Positions 13,105 through 22,495 are shown, numbered from the stretch's first letter. The stretch is DNA of 64,000 bases from Myxococcus sp. (GCA_014879945.1 JACSRE010000148.1:1-64000); one strand, 5' to 3'. Notes: generated from the letters alone by a model not told the origin. Numbers and translations are program-made.

Positions 13105-13671
13105 TTACGCCGTACCCGTCTTGCCTTCCTTGCGACGCACCGTCTCGTCGTGCAGCTTGATGCCCTTGCCCTTGTACGGCTCAGGGGGGCGGAGGTTGCG
13201 AATGCGCACCGCCGTCTCGCCGAGCACCTGGCGGTCAGCCGACCGGAGGGTGACGTCGATGGTGGGCAGCTGCTCTTCCGTGCGCGGCGTCTTGGCGACC
13301 TCTGCCGTGACCCCCTCGGGAAGATCGAACACCACCGGGTGCGAGAAGCCCAGGGACAGGTGAATCTGCTTGCCCTTGACCTCGGCGCGGTAACCGACGC
13401 CGCGAATCGCGAGCGCCCGCTCCCAGCCGGTCGAGACGCCCTTCATGGCGTTCGCCAGAATGGCGCGCGTCAGGCCGTGCAGCGCGCGGTGCTTGGCCGC
13501 GTCAGAGGGGCGGCTCACCAGCAGCGCGCCGTCCTTCAGCTCGACCTTCACCTCGGGGTGCAGCGCGACCGTCAACTTGCCCTTGGGCCCGTCGAAGCTC
13601 GCCTTGCCACCCGCGATCGAGACCTTCACCTTGTCGGCAACCGTGATCGGCAGTTTTCCAATGCGGCTCAT
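13105..13671 (-). CDS. rplF: 50S ribosomal protein L6 (uL6)
   Basis: 188 residues (E. coli 177). It begins MSRIGKLPITV and has the second-domain motif LRPPEPYKGKGIKLHDE, characteristic of L6 near the factor-binding site. It lies 10 bp downstream of rpsH. Confidence 0.98.
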   Translation of the reverse strand: MSRIGKLPITVADKVKVSIAGGKASFDGPKGKLTVALHPEVKVELKDGALLVSRPSDAAKHRALHGLTRAILANAMKGVSTGWERALAIRGVGYRAEVKGKQIHLSLGFSHPVVFDLPEGVTAEVAKTPRTEEQLPTIDVTLRSADRQVLGETAVRIRNLRPPEPYKGKGIKLHDETVRRKEGKTGTA

Positions 13672-13681
13672 GGTCGTGTCC

Positions 13682-14080
13682 TCAGTACACCGTGCACATG
13701 AGCTCGCCGCCCACGTTCTGCTTGCGGGCTTCGCCGTCGCTCATGATGCCGCGGGAAGTGGAGAGAATGGAGATGCCGGTGCCGCCGCGCACGCGCGGGA
13801 GCTTGCCGACGCTGAAGTAGCGACGCAGACCCGGCTTCGAGACGCGCTTGATGCCGGTGATCACGGGCTCGCGGTTGGGGCCGTACTTCAGCATGACCGT
13901 GACTTCGTTCTGGGGCTTCTTCTCGTGAACGACGAAGTCGGCCACGAAGCCCTCGTCCTTGAGGACCTTGATGACCTCGACCTTGAGGTTCGACGACGGG
14001 AGCGTCAGCTTGTCGTGCTTCGCCAGCGTCGCGTTGCGAAGCCGCGTGACGAGGTCACCGACGGGATCATTGACCGGCAT
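13682..14080 (-). CDS. rpsH: 30S ribosomal protein S8 (uS8)
   Basis: 132 residues. [17 protein letters not shown] and the C-terminal [20 protein letters not shown] are diagnostic. S8 binds helix 21 of 16S rRNA and represses the spc operon in E. coli. Upstream there is no rpsN; only a 124-bp gap with a strong hairpin separates it from rplE. Confidence 0.98.
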   Translation of the reverse strand: MPVNDPVGDLVTRLRNATLAKHDKLTLPSSNLKVEVIKVLKDEGFVADFVVHEKKPQNEVTVMLKYGPNREPVITGIKRVSKPGLRRYFSVGKLPRVRGGTGISILSTSRGIMSDGEARKQNVGGELMCTVY

Positions 14081-14170
14081 GAGTCACTTCTTCCTGCAGG
14101 CTGGGTGTCCCCCAACCACGGAGCTCCTGGCGCCTTCCGGGACCATCCCGGTGGTTCGTCAGGAACGTTG

Positions 14171-14191
14171 CCGCGCCGTATTTCGGCGCGG
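14171..14191 (-). other. Strong hairpin in the gap where rpsN usually lies
   Basis: CCGCGCCG (14171-14178) and CGGCGCGG (14184-14191) form a perfect 8-bp stem with a 5-nt loop, between the rplE stop and the rpsH start. No T-run follows on the minus strand, so it is not a standard terminator. It may stabilise or process the message, or be a protein-binding site. Confidence 0.5.
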
Positions 14192-14204
14192 GGTGCCCGC
14201 CCTA

Positions 14205-14864
14205 TCAGGCTCGGAACGGAACGCCAATGGCCTTGAGGAGGGCGAGCGCGCGCTCGTCGTTTCCGGCCGAGGTGACGATGCTGACGTTGAGGCCCTTCAC
14301 CTTCTCGATCTGGTCGTAGTTGATCTCAGGGAAGATGATCTGCTCGCGGAGCCCCAGGGTGTAGTTGCCGCGGCCGTCGAAGGCCTTGGGCGAGACGCCC
14401 TTGAAGTCACGCACGCGAGGCAGCGCGACGTTGATGAGGCGGTCGAGGAACTCGAACATGCGGTCGCCGCGCAGCGTCACCATGGCGCCGATGGCCTGGC
14501 CCTCACGGAGCTTGAAGTTCGCGATGGCCTTGCGCGACCTGGTGATGACCGGCTTCTGGCCGGTGATCGCGCCGAGCTGGTCGACCGCCGACTCGAGGAT
14601 CTTGTTGTTCGCCAGGGCCTCGCCGAGGCCCATGTTGACGACGACCTTGTTGATCTTCGGCACTTCCATCGGGTTCTTCAGGTTCAGCGTCTTCATCAGC
14701 TCGGGCACCACTTCCTTGCGGTAGCGGAGCTTGAGCCGAGCTGGCTGAACCTGCAGGCCCTCTTCGATGTTGGCGGCAAAGCCCGCCTTCTTGACGTCTT
14801 CCTTCTTGCGCTTCGACGCCTTTTCCTTCTTGGGGGCTTCGGCCTTCTTGTCGTCTTCAGCCAT
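14205..14864 (-). CDS. rplE: 50S ribosomal protein L5 (uL5)
   Basis: 219 residues, about 40 more than E. coli. The extra part is a Lys-rich N-terminal extension ([19 protein letters not shown]). The L5 core follows: [34 protein letters not shown] and the C-terminal [20 protein letters not shown]. It binds 5S rRNA and contacts P-site tRNA. The extension starts at a good ATG with an upstream purine stretch, so it is probably real. Confidence 0.97.
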   Translation of the reverse strand: MAEDDKKAEAPKKEKASKRKKEDVKKAGFAANIEEGLQVQPARLKLRYRKEVVPELMKTLNLKNPMEVPKINKVVVNMGLGEALANNKILESAVDQLGAITGQKPVITRSRKAIANFKLREGQAIGAMVTLRGDRMFEFLDRLINVALPRVRDFKGVSPKAFDGRGNYTLGLREQIIFPEINYDQIEKVKGLNVSIVTSAGNDERALALLKAIGVPFRA

Positions 14865-14956
14865 CGTCGTGCTTCCTTGTCTTCATGGACGGGGTGTTCT
14901 CCAGGTCCGCGGTCTTTCTCCGCGCTCCGGAGCCCGGGTTCACTGCACTCTCAACT

Positions 14957-15283
14957 TCACTCGATGGTGGCGTCGCACTTCTTGCAGAAGCGCTTCTTCT
15001 TGCCGTCCACCGTGCGCGCGCCGATGCGGGTCGGCTTGTCGCACTTCGGGCACACCAGCGACACGCTCGACAGCGCGATCGAGCCCGGCTTCTCGACGAT
15101 GCCGCCGTCAGGGTTGGCGCGGTCGCGGCCCTTCTTGACGTGGCGCTTGACCACGCGGAGCCCCTCGACGCGAACGCGCAGGGCCTCGCGGTCGATGGCG
15201 ATGATCTTGCCGCGATTGACGCTCGCCGAGCGCTCGGCGCCCGACGTGACTTGAACCGTGTCTCCGACTTTCAGCTTCTGCAT
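14957..15283 (-). CDS. rplX: 50S ribosomal protein L24 (uL24) with zinc-ribbon-like C-terminus
   Basis: 108 residues. The N-terminal KOW motif ([13 protein letters not shown]...[11 protein letters not shown]) initiates 50S assembly. The C-terminal part carries CPKC (78-81) and CKKC (100-103), a possible zinc ribbon that is present in some L24 proteins and absent from E. coli. It starts 4 bp after the rplN stop. Confidence 0.97.
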   Translation of the reverse strand: MQKLKVGDTVQVTSGAERSASVNRGKIIAIDREALRVRVEGLRVVKRHVKKGRDRANPDGGIVEKPGSIALSSVSLVCPKCDKPTRIGARTVDGKKKRFCKKCDATIE

Positions 15284-15286
15284 GAC

Positions 15287-15655
15287 TCAGAGCACCTCAG
15301 GCGCGAGAGAGATGATCTTCATGAACTTCTTGGCTCGCAGCTCACGCGCGACGGGCCCGAAGATGCGAGTCCCGATGGGCTCGAGATCCTTGTTGATCAG
15401 CACGGCCGAGTTGACGTCGAACTTGATGTACGAGCCGTCGACGCGACGAATCTCTTTGGCGGTCCGAACGATGACGGCCTTCGCCACATCGCCCTTCTTC
15501 ACCTTGGAGCCCGGCAGCGCCTCACGAATCGAGACCGTGACGACGTCGCCGATCGACCCGTAGAAGCGCGTCGAACCTCCGGCGATGTTGATGAGAAACA
15601 CCCTCTTGGCGCCCGAGTTGTCGGCCACCTCGAACTGACTGGTCTGCTGAAGCAT
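15287..15655 (-). CDS. rplN: 50S ribosomal protein L14 (uL14)
   Basis: 122 residues, the standard length. [20 protein letters not shown] and the C-terminal [20 protein letters not shown] are diagnostic. It sits at the 50S interface near L19 and is a ribosome-silencing-factor target in other bacteria. Operon order rpsQ-rplN-rplX is normal. Confidence 0.98.
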   Translation of the reverse strand: MLQQTSQFEVADNSGAKRVFLINIAGGSTRFYGSIGDVVTVSIREALPGSKVKKGDVAKAVIVRTAKEIRRVDGSYIKFDVNSAVLINKDLEPIGTRIFGPVARELRAKKFMKIISLAPEVL

Positions 15656-15688
15656 GGTCGTTTTCCTTTACGCCGGTGAGGCGTGACT

Positions 15689-16000
15689 TCAGGCCTGGCC
15701 AGCCTTCGAGATGACCTTCACCACGCGCCAGCGCTTGTCCTTCGAGAACGGGCGCGTCTCGGCGATGAGCACCTTGTCGCCCTCGTTCACCGTGATCTTC
15801 TTGGGGTAGTCGTGGTCTTCGGCGTGCGCCTTGTACTTCACGCGCAGCGTCTGGATCTTGCCGTACTGGGCGTGCGCCGCGCGGCGACGAACGGTGACGA
15901 CGACCGTCTTCTGCATCTTGTTCGACGTGACGACGCCGATGCGGGTCTTGGGGCGCCCGCGGGAAGCATCAGCCGCTTCAGTGGTGGTGGTCTCAGCCAT
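15689..16000 (-). CDS. rpsQ: 30S ribosomal protein S17 (uS17)
   Basis: 103 residues, about 19 more than E. coli because of a Thr/Ala/Glu-rich N-terminus ([17 protein letters not shown]). The core matches S17: [16 protein letters not shown] and [19 protein letters not shown] primary 16S rRNA-binding OB-fold protein. Confidence 0.97.
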   Translation of the reverse strand: MAETTTTEAADASRGRPKTRIGVVTSNKMQKTVVVTVRRRAAHAQYGKIQTLRVKYKAHAEDHDYPKKITVNEGDKVLIAETRPFSKDKRWRVVKVISKAGQA

Positions 16001-16013
16001 GGTGGTTCGTCCC

Positions 16014-16223
16014 TTACTTCTTCGCCGAAGCAGACTTCTGCTTCTGGGTAAGCACGGTCAGCACGCGCGCGAGGTCGCGCTTGTGGGTGGTGCGCTCGGC
16101 CGGGTTGTCGAGAGCGCCGGTGCGCAGCTTGAGCTGGTCCTGGAAGAGCGTCGCCTTGAGCTCGTCGGCGCGGCGCTTCAGGTCATCGGTGGACAGTTCG
16201 TTGAGTTCCTTGGCGGTTGCCAT
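16014..16223 (-). CDS. rpmC: 50S ribosomal protein L29 (uL29)
   Basis: 69 residues. A two-helix protein with [20 protein letters not shown] and [15 protein letters not shown] typical of L29. It lies at the peptide exit tunnel near the trigger-factor and SRP docking site. Flanked by rplP and rpsQ as usual. Confidence 0.97.
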   Translation of the reverse strand: MATAKELNELSTDDLKRRADELKATLFQDQLKLRTGALDNPAERTTHKRDLARVLTVLTQKQKSASAKK

Positions 16224-16233
16224 GGTCGTTCCT

Positions 16234-16653
16234 TTACAGGCTCTGCTCGCTGCGGTGGACGATGCGGGTCATCACGGGCAGCTTCGCAGCAGCCAGCGCG
16301 AAGGCCTCTTTCGCGAGGGTTTCATCCATGCCGCCCATCTCGTACAGCACGCGGCCCGGCTTCACGACGGCCACGTAGTACTCGACGCCGCCCTTCCCGG
16401 TACCCTGGCGGGTCTCGGCCGGCTTCTTGGTGATGGGCTTGTCCGGGAAGATGCGGATCCAGATCTTGCCGCCGCGCTTGATCTTGCGGCTGATGGCGAT
16501 ACGCGCCGCCTCGATCTGGCGCGAGGTGATCCACCCCGGCTGGAGCGTCATCAGCCCGTACTCGCCGAAAGCGAGCGTCGAGCCACGGTAGGCGAGGCCG
16601 GGGTTGCGGCCCTTTTGCATCTTGCGGTGCTTGGTTCGTGCAGGCTGAAGCAT
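16234..16653 (-). CDS. rplP: 50S ribosomal protein L16 (uL16)
   Basis: 139 residues. [20 protein letters not shown], then [20 protein letters not shown] and [10 protein letters not shown], are diagnostic. It supports the A-site tRNA elbow on the large subunit. It lies 15 bp downstream of rpsC. Confidence 0.98.
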   Translation of the reverse strand: MLQPARTKHRKMQKGRNPGLAYRGSTLAFGEYGLMTLQPGWITSRQIEAARIAISRKIKRGGKIWIRIFPDKPITKKPAETRQGTGKGGVEYYVAVVKPGRVLYEMGGMDETLAKEAFALAAAKLPVMTRIVHRSEQSL

Positions 16654-16668
16654 GACGGTCTCGTGTCC

Positions 16669-17343
16669 TTACCGGTTCGCGTTGGCGTTGGGGTTCTCGC
16701 CGCGCGGGCCGCCCTTGGTGGGCAGCACTTCGCCGCGACACACCCACACCTTGCAGCCAATGGTGCCGTAGGTGGTGCGGCCGATCGCGTAGCCGTAGTC
16801 GATGTCTGCGCGGAGCGTGTGGAGGGGCACGCGGCCTTCGCGGTACCACTCGTAGCGCGCCATCTCGGCGCCGCCCAGGCGGCCCGAGCACGCGACGCGA
16901 ATGCCCTTGGCGCCGAACTTCATGGCGGTCTGAATGGCCTTCTTCATCGCGCGGCGGAAGGCGATGCGGCGCTCGAGCTGGGTCGCGATGTTCTCGGCCA
17001 CCAGCTGCGCGTCGATCTCGGCCTTACGGACCTCGACGATGTTGAGGAAGACCTCGTTCTTGGTGAAGCGCTGCAGCTCCTTCTTCACCGTCTCGATGCC
17101 CGCGCCGCGCTTGCCGATCACGATGCCGGGACGCGCGGTGTGCACGTTCACCTTCACCTTGTTGGCGGCGCGCTCGATCTCGACCTTCGAGACCCCGGCG
17201 TGGTTGAGCGACTTCTTGACGTGCGCGCGGATCTTGATGTCCTCGTGCAGCCACTGCGCGTAGTTGCGCTCCTCGAACCACTTCGAGTCCCACGTGCGAA
17301 TGACGCCGAGGCGAAAACCAACTGGATGAACTTTCTGTCCCAC
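16669..17343 (-). CDS. rpsC: 30S ribosomal protein S3 (uS3)
   Basis: 224 residues. N-terminal [20 protein letters not shown], a KH domain with the GxxG loop ([17 protein letters not shown]) and a C-terminal domain with [15 protein letters not shown]. With S4 and S5 it forms the mRNA entry channel. The C-terminus is short, ending soon after [10 protein letters not shown]. Confidence 0.98.
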   Translation of the reverse strand: MGQKVHPVGFRLGVIRTWDSKWFEERNYAQWLHEDIKIRAHVKKSLNHAGVSKVEIERAANKVKVNVHTARPGIVIGKRGAGIETVKKELQRFTKNEVFLNIVEVRKAEIDAQLVAENIATQLERRIAFRRAMKKAIQTAMKFGAKGIRVACSGRLGGAEMARYEWYREGRVPLHTLRADIDYGYAIGRTTYGTIGCKVWVCRGEVLPTKGGPRGENPNANANR

Positions 17344-17368
17344 GATCTCTCCTGGATTCCGGTTGGTG

Positions 17369-17728
17369 TTACTTCTTCGCCTTCTTCACGGCGACGTCGC
17401 TCAGCACGACGTGGAGGTGGCTCGACTTCTTCTGAACGGGGGTCGCGCGACCCATGGCGCGCGGCAGGTACCGGCGCTGGGTGGGGCCCTGGTCGACGTG
17501 GATCGACTTGACGTACAGCTTGTCGATGTCGACCGCGCCCTTCGAGAGGTCCGTGGCGTTGGCCATGGCGCTCTCGATGAGCTTCTTGATGGGCAGCGCA
17601 GCGGCGCGCTTGGTCCACGTGAGGGTGTTGATGGCCGCCTCGACGGGCATGCCGCGAACGATGGCCGCGACCACCGAGATCTTGCGCGGCGCCATCCTGA
17701 AGAAACGAAGGTGTGCAGTCGCTTCCAT
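17369..17728 (-). CDS. rplV: 50S ribosomal protein L22 (uL22)
   Basis: 119 residues. Recognised by [20 protein letters not shown] and the beta-hairpin loop with [20 protein letters not shown], which lines the exit tunnel. Order rpsS-rplV-rpsC is conserved. Confidence 0.97.
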   Translation of the reverse strand: MEATAHLRFFRMAPRKISVVAAIVRGMPVEAAINTLTWTKRAAALPIKKLIESAMANATDLSKGAVDIDKLYVKSIHVDQGPTQRRYLPRAMGRATPVQKKSSHLHVVLSDVAVKKAKK

Positions 17729-17733
17729 GTGAA

Positions 17734-18024
17734 TCAGCCCTTCTTGCCCGCAGGGGCGACCTTCTTCTCAGCCGAGTGGCCCGAGAAGGTGCGCGTTGGG
17801 GCGAACTCGCCCAGCTTGTGACCGACCATGTTCTCGGTGACGTACACGGGAATGAACTTGCGCCCGTTGTGCACCGCGAACGTGTGACCAACCATGTCGG
17901 GGATGATGGTCGAACGACGCGACCAGGTCTTGATGACCGTCTTCTTGTTGGCCTTGTTCATCGAATCGAGCTTCTTCTGAAGGCTCAGATCGATGAACGG
18001 GCCCTTCCAGGTTGAGCGAGCCAT
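17734..18024 (-). CDS. rpsS: 30S ribosomal protein S19 (uS19)
   Basis: 96 residues. [20 protein letters not shown] and the [20 protein letters not shown] segment are typical. Forms the 30S head with S13. It ends in a Lys-rich tail, and its stop lies 5 bp before the rplV start. Confidence 0.98.
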   Translation of the reverse strand: MARSTWKGPFIDLSLQKKLDSMNKANKKTVIKTWSRRSTIIPDMVGHTFAVHNGRKFIPVYVTENMVGHKLGEFAPTRTFSGHSAEKKVAPAGKKG

Positions 18025-18036
18025 GAGTCAGTCTCC

Positions 18037-18882
18037 TTACGTGCTTCGGGGGCCCTGACGGCGCCCGGTGACGATGAACTTGTCGGTGCGCTTGTTCACG
18101 CGCGTGGTGAGACCCTTCGTCTTCTTGCCCCAGGGCGAGACCGGGTGGGGGTTACCCTGACCGGACTTGCCTTCACCACCACCGTGCGGGTGGTCGACGG
18201 GGTTCATCGCGAGACCACGAACGGTCGGGCGAATGCCGAGCCAGCGGCTCTTGCCAGCCTTGCCGATGCGGATGATCTCGTGGTCGATGTTGCCCAGCTG
18301 CCCGATGACCGCGCGGCAGTTGATGAGCACCCGGCGAACCGTGCCAGAAGGCATGCGCACCTGCGCGTAGTCGCCCTCTTTCGCCATCAGCTGGCCCCAC
18401 GAGCCGGCCGACCGGATCATCTGCGCGCCGCGCCCAGGCTTGAGCTCGACGTTGTGAATGACGGTGCCGACGGGGATGTTCTGGAGCGGCAGGCTGTTGC
18501 CGGGGCGGATGTCGACGTTGGCGCCCGAGTACAGGGTGTCGCCCACGTTGATGCCCGTCGGGGCGAGGATGTACCGCTTCTCACCGTCGGCGTAGTGCAG
18601 CAGCGCGATGTTCGCGGTGCGGTTCGGGTCGTACTCGACCGAGAACACCTTGGCCGGCACGCCGTCCTTGTCGCGGCGCACGAAGTCGATCACGCGGTAG
18701 CGGCGCTTGTGACCGCCACCCTGGTGCCGGCGGGTGATGTGGCCATCACCGTTGCGGCCGCCCGAGCGTTTCATCGCCTGCGTGAGGCTCTTCTCAGGGC
18801 GCGCGCGGGTGATGTCGGCGAAGTCCGCCACCGTGGTGTGTCGGCGCGCGGCCGACGTCGGCTTGAATTTCTTGATACCCAT
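18037..18882 (-). CDS. rplB: 50S ribosomal protein L2 (uL2)
   Basis: 281 residues. The hallmark C-terminal region [20 protein letters not shown] carries the conserved His important for peptidyl transferase assembly; the N-terminal [15 protein letters not shown] region is also present. The stop of rplW overlaps the rplB start by one base (TAATG), indicating coupled translation. Confidence 0.99.
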   Translation of the reverse strand: MGIKKFKPTSAARRHTTVADFADITRARPEKSLTQAMKRSGGRNGDGHITRRHQGGGHKRRYRVIDFVRRDKDGVPAKVFSVEYDPNRTANIALLHYADGEKRYILAPTGINVGDTLYSGANVDIRPGNSLPLQNIPVGTVIHNVELKPGRGAQMIRSAGSWGQLMAKEGDYAQVRMPSGTVRRVLINCRAVIGQLGNIDHEIIRIGKAGKSRWLGIRPTVRGLAMNPVDHPHGGGEGKSGQGNPHPVSPWGKKTKGLTTRVNKRTDKFIVTGRRQGPRST

Positions 18883-19175
18883 TAGGCCGCCCCTCCCTCG
18901 AAGAGCTCGATCTTGTCGCCCTCTTTCAGGGTGACGAAGGCCTTCTTGAAGTTCGAGCGCTGGCCCATAGTGGCGCCGACGCGCTTGATCTTGCCGCGCA
19001 TGATGAGCGTGCGAACACCGGTCACGGTGACCTTGAACTGCGAGGTCACGGCGTTGGCGATGTCGTGTTTGGTGGCCTTCTTGTCGACCACGAACGAGTA
19101 CTGGCGGTGCTTCTCACGAGCCAGGTCGAGCTTCTCGGTGATGATCGGGCCCTTGATGACGTCGTAGAATTTCAT
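18882..19175 (-). CDS. rplW: 50S ribosomal protein L23 (uL23)
   Basis: 97 residues. [20 protein letters not shown] and the [20 protein letters not shown] hairpin are diagnostic. A tunnel-exit protein that docks trigger factor and SRP. It lies 2 bp after the rplD stop. Confidence 0.98.
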   Translation of the reverse strand: MKFYDVIKGPIITEKLDLAREKHRQYSFVVDKKATKHDIANAVTSQFKVTVTGVRTLIMRGKIKRVGATMGQRSNFKKAFVTLKEGDKIELFEGGAA

Positions 19176-19177
19176 GT

Positions 19178-19825
19178 TCAGGCCTCCGCTTTCGAGCCGC
19201 GAGCGCGCGACAGCGCCTCGTTGATGGCCTTGGCCGCGGCGACGGTCAGCACCAGCGTCTTGCGACGGAGCACCGACTCGACGTTCACGCCCTCGGGCGC
19301 GAGCACGTCGAACTTCTCGAGGTTGCGCATGGAGCGGTGCAGGCCGACGTTCGCCTTCGCGTCGATGACGAGCGCGTTGGCGAGCTTGAGGCCCTTGACC
19401 AGCTTCTCAGCGGTCGCCTTCGACTTCCCGTCCGAGGGGAACTCGCTGACGATGATGAGCGCCTTCTCGCCGGCGCGCAGGCTGATCGCCGAAGCGACGG
19501 CGTTGCGACGCACGGTGCGGGGTGGGCGGTAGGAGTAGTCACGAGCCTTGGGGCCCATGGCCTTGCCACCGCCGACCCAGTGCGACGCGCGGGTCGACCC
19601 CTGGCGCGCACGGCCGGTGCCCTTCTGCTTCCAGGGCTTCTTGCCACCACCCGACACGAGCGAGCTGTTCTTCACGCCCAGCGTGCCGCGGCGGCGGTTG
19701 ATCTGCTGCATCTTCGCCGCCTCGTACAAGAGGTGCTTGTTGGGCGAGGCAGCGAAGATCTCGTCCGAGAGTTCAATCTCGGAGACCTTCTTCATCGACA
19801 AATCGACGACGTCGAACTTGGCCAT
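19178..19825 (-). CDS. rplD: 50S ribosomal protein L4 (uL4)
   Basis: 215 residues. [20 protein letters not shown] begins the protein; the tunnel loop ([20 protein letters not shown]) is intact. L4 is the autogenous repressor of the S10 operon in E. coli. The start is ATG 19825, with GAGG upstream, 7 bp after the rpsJ stop. There is therefore no room for rplC, which normally sits between rpsJ and rplD. Confidence 0.97.
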   Translation of the reverse strand: MAKFDVVDLSMKKVSEIELSDEIFAASPNKHLLYEAAKMQQINRRRGTLGVKNSSLVSGGGKKPWKQKGTGRARQGSTRASHWVGGGKAMGPKARDYSYRPPRTVRRNAVASAISLRAGEKALIIVSEFPSDGKSKATAEKLVKGLKLANALVIDAKANVGLHRSMRNLEKFDVLAPEGVNVESVLRRKTLVLTVAAAKAINEALSRARGSKAEA

Positions 19826-19832
19826 GGCGTCC

Positions 19833-20141
19833 TCAGCTCTTGATCTCGACGTCGACACCAGCCGACAAGTCGAGCTTCATGAGTGCGTCGAGCGTTTGCT
19901 GCGTGGGCTCGAGAATGTCGAGGAGCCGCTTGTGCGTGCGGATCTCGAACTGTTCGCGGCTCTTCTTGTCCACGTGCGGCGAGCGCAGCACGGTGAACCG
20001 GTTGATCCGCGTGGGAAGAGGAATCGGACCAGACACTCGCGCGCCGGTACGACGTGCCGTTTCAACGATCTCCGTAGCGCTCTGGTCCAAGAGCTTGGAG
20101 TCGTACGCCTTCAGTCGAATGCGAATTTTCTGTGTTGCCAT
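19833..20141 (-). CDS. rpsJ: 30S ribosomal protein S10 (uS10)
   Basis: 102 residues, the usual size. [20 protein letters not shown] and the conserved loop [20 protein letters not shown] are diagnostic. It is also a NusB partner in antitermination. It is the first gene of the whole ribosomal cluster; its upstream leader of about 100 nt follows a clear promoter. The usual upstream neighbours (tuf, fusA, rpsG, rpsL) are not here. Confidence 0.98.
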   Translation of the reverse strand: MATQKIRIRLKAYDSKLLDQSATEIVETARRTGARVSGPIPLPTRINRFTVLRSPHVDKKSREQFEIRTHKRLLDILEPTQQTLDALMKLDLSAGVDVEIKS

Positions 20142-20247
20142 TCTCGGTCAACCCCGTTTCGCGACTATCTGACCAACGCTGACGGATGGGACCGTCCCAG
20201 GGAGAAAACCGAGGGCTGTCACAGAGCCGAACAACGAAGGGGCGCCG

Positions 20248-20277
20248 CGTATACCCGCACCTTCGTCAGGGTGTCAA
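20248..20277 (-). promoter_or_regulatory. Sigma-70-type promoter of the S10/ribosomal cluster
   Basis: On the minus strand a perfect -35 TTGACA (20272-20277) is followed after 18 bp by TATACG (20248-20253). The start of transcription would be near 20241, giving a leader of about 100 nt before rpsJ. The leader could hold an L4-type control structure; only a short GGGAC/GTCCC stem is seen. Confidence 0.75.
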
Positions 20278-20498
20278 GCGACTGAATGCGAAGATCGTGA
20301 ATTGGGTGTTTCCGGTGTGATTTCCGGTCGATTCGCTTCAGGGCGACGACCTCGTGGAGTGCCTCAAGGCGCGCCGGCGCCGCGCTCGAGAACAAGGTCA
20401 CCCACCTGAGCGGTGTGCGAAGTTGTTCCTGGGCGCCGCCCGCACCGAAACGATGTCAGCCCCCGCAGATAGAAGGCCGACGATCGGGAGGGGGCTGG
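20278..20498. other. Divergent intergenic region, no gene seen
   Basis: Together with the rpsJ leader this makes a 357-bp gene-free stretch between rpsJ (minus) and the AbiEi-like gene (plus). Apart from the S10 promoter it shows only a short direct repeat (TTTCCGGT twice, near 20310-20328) and the strong GGGAGGGGG ribosome-binding site just before 20499. No open frame with gene-like features was found. Confidence 0.5.
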
Positions 20499-21419
20499 AT
20501 GGACGATCGAGAATATCGGGTGCTGCGACTTGCAGCCCGTCAGCAGGGGGTGATCTCGCGGGCGCAGGCGCTCGCCGAGGGCATGACCGAGCGCATGATC
20601 GACGGTCGCCTCGGTCGCGGCGCGTGGAGCAGGCTCTTCCCGGGCGTCTATCGACTCGAGGGCGCGCCGCGGAGCTGGCTCCAGACCGTCACGGCGGCGG
20701 CCAGCTGGGCTGGGCGCGGCGCCGCGCTGTCGCACCAGACCGCCGCCGCGCTCTGGGGGCTGGCTCGCTTTGGAGAGGCAGAGCCCATTCACGTCACGGT
20801 CGGCTGCTTCCTCCCGCCACCGAAGGGGCTCATCACGCACCAGTCAAAGCTCACCTCGAGAGACGTCGTCGTGCGGCGTGGGTTCCGCGTCACGTCGGTG
20901 TTCCGTACGGTGCTCGACCTCGCCGCGACGGAGCCAGAGGCCGCGGTCGAAGCGGCCGTCGACTCTGCGCTCGCCAAGAAGCTCATGAGGACCGAGGAGC
21001 TTCGGAGGTTCGTCGACCGCCACCGCGGACATCGGGGCGTCAGGCTCCTCAAGAGACTCCTGGAGCGGTACGAAGGAGGCGACGGCCCCACTGAGAGCGA
21101 GCTCGAGTCGAGGGTGCTCGAGACGATCGACGCCGCGGGCCTTCCCCGGCCCGAGCGACAGCGCACCGTCAGCCTCGGGGGCCGCAAGCGTCGGCTCGAC
21201 TTCCGCTTCCCGGGAACCAGGGTGGTCATCGAGGCCGACGGCTTCGCCTGGCACGCCAACCCGATCAGCTTCGAGAAGGACCGTCAGCGAACGAACGCAC
21301 TCGCCGCCAGAGGGTACGTCGTCCTCCACTGGACCTGGGCCGCGCTCGAGGAACGTCCGGGTGAGCTCATCTCGGAGTTGCGCCGCTCGCTCGGCATCCA
21401 CGAGCGCCGCGCCGCCTGA
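20499..21419 (+). CDS. AbiEi-antitoxin-like / DUF559 endonuclease-fold protein
   Basis: 306 residues. The N-terminal part (about 1-60, AARQQGVISRAQALAEGMTE then GVYRLEGAP) matches the winged-helix N-terminal domain of AbiEi-type type IV antitoxins. The C-terminal part (about 225-300) with RRLDFRFPGTRVVIEADGF, WHANPISFEKDRQRTN and YVVLHWTW matches DUF559, a Vsr-like endonuclease fold. ATG 20499 is chosen because GGGAGGGGG lies just upstream. No AbiEii toxin is adjacent, so it is an orphan of the kind common in Actinobacteria and myxobacteria. Its function, defence or otherwise, is unknown. Confidence 0.8.
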   Translation: MDDREYRVLRLAARQQGVISRAQALAEGMTERMIDGRLGRGAWSRLFPGVYRLEGAPRSWLQTVTAAASWAGRGAALSHQTAAALWGLARFGEAEPIHVTVGCFLPPPKGLITHQSKLTSRDVVVRRGFRVTSVFRTVLDLAATEPEAAVEAAVDSALAKKLMRTEELRRFVDRHRGHRGVRLLKRLLERYEGGDGPTESELESRVLETIDAAGLPRPERQRTVSLGGRKRRLDFRFPGTRVVIEADGFAWHANPISFEKDRQRTNALAARGYVVLHWTWAALEERPGELISELRRSLGIHERRAA

Positions 21420-21539
21420 ACCAGGCGGATCTCTGGGAGCGCAGGCGAGCTGAACCGCTCCACGGCTCGAGAGGACCTCGTCGGCGCCAGGCCTTCACCG
21501 TGCCTCCCGCCGCGTCGGATGAAGGACGGACGGCGTGGG

Positions 21540-21574
21540 TCACCACGGTCGCCGTAGCCTCACCGTGGGTGACG
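21540..21574. terminator. Inverted repeat between convergent genes
   Basis: GTCACCACGGT (21540-21550) pairs with ACCGTGGGTGAC (21563-21574) with one bulged base, loop of 12 nt. It lies in the roughly 200-bp gap between two convergent genes, so it could act as a bidirectional terminator. No T-run is present on either side. Confidence 0.35.
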
Positions 21575-21626
21575 CACACGCCGCGAGCGCGGCTCACCCG
21601 ATTCCCGAAGGGCTGCGCGACCTGCG

Positions 21627-22172
21627 TCAGAGCTGCGCGGCGAGCACCGCCAGCTCCTCGGGAGCGAGAGCGGGCATGTTGGCCTTGATCTTCTCGATGA
21701 GGCCCTCGTCGCCCGTGTACTCGGCAGCACAGCCAGGGTGAAGATAGCCGGGCCCCGTCGCCGCGAAGGAGCCGGTGTCGACCTCGCGCTCGACGGCGAC
21801 GCGCATGGAGTCCTTCTCGATCGCGCTCCCGCAGTGCAGGCACTTCGACCGGCTCGTCGAGGCGCGCTCTGCGTACGGGTACGCAGCCCTGGGGGCCCCC
21901 TTCCCGCTCGCCCTGGGTGGGGCCGCAAGAATGGCCTCGAGCTTCTCTCGGTCGGGGATCGGGCCGCCGAAGTTCACCATCGCCGCCCTCACCTTCGCCG
22001 GAACCTTGCCGGCAGCGCACGCGAGGTGGTGCCAGAAGTAGCTGCTGCCGCCGTCCGAGCTGAACGTGTTCGGCGTCTCTTCCCCGAACCGGAGCACCGC
22101 CTTGTCGATCTTCTGCTTGCAGGTTCGACACGTCGCTCGGTTCGACTTCGACTCCTCAATGAGATCGGGCAT
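21627..22172 (-). CDS. Protein with two PARP-type zinc fingers
   Basis: 181 residues. Two fingers of the zf-PARP pattern are visible: C15-x2-C18 ... H49-x2-C52 ([22 protein letters not shown]) and C111-x2-C114 ... H145-x2-C148 ([21 protein letters not shown]). In eukaryotic PARP1 and DNA ligase III such fingers recognise DNA breaks. No ADP-ribosyltransferase domain is present here. About 60 residues with an Ala/Pro-rich linker separate the fingers. Starts at ATG 22172. A DNA-nick-sensing role is inference from the fold only. Confidence 0.75.
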   Translation of the reverse strand: MPDLIEESKSNRATCRTCKQKIDKAVLRFGEETPNTFSSDGGSSYFWHHLACAAGKVPAKVRAAMVNFGGPIPDREKLEAILAAPPRASGKGAPRAAYPYAERASTSRSKCLHCGSAIEKDSMRVAVEREVDTGSFAATGPGYLHPGCAAEYTGDEGLIEKIKANMPALAPEELAVLAAQL

Positions 22173-22495
22173 ACGGCCGCGAGCCTAGTCGATTCGCGCT
22201 GAGAACAACGCGCCCCACCCGCAGCGTCGTCAGCGTTGTTTTCGGCATGGGCGGGCGCTCGAGCGAAGGGAGGTCAGTGACCCGGGCGCGCTTCGCGCTT
22301 GCGCTCGGTGTGCTGCGCGCACCGCCTCGCGGGGCGGAAGGCCACGGGGCTCCTGGCGGGGGCCTGCTGGGTGCGGGGGCGCGGGCGGGAGTCGACTGCC
22401 ATCGACAGATCTCGACCCGTCGCGGGGGCGTCATCGCGCTGGTGCCTGGGTTGCTGGATGCCTTGCGCCAGCTCGCCGGCGATTCGGCCAGGCGG
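22173..22495. other. Intergenic region without a recognised gene
   Basis: Leads from the PARP-finger gene start to the repeat array. Very GC-rich. Open frames exist on both strands but have no recognisable protein features and continue into the repeats in several frames. I see no RNA gene or promoter I would defend. Confidence 0.4.

Noticed and set aside
14081-14204. A hidden short rpsN between rplE and rpsH
   Set aside because: The gap is 124 bp, shorter than even the 61-residue zinc form of S14 requires, and no C-x2-C pattern is encoded.
20415-20498. Upstream extension of the AbiEi-like protein by 28 residues
   Set aside because: The strong GGGAGGGGG site lies just before ATG 20499 and the extension has no family similarity.
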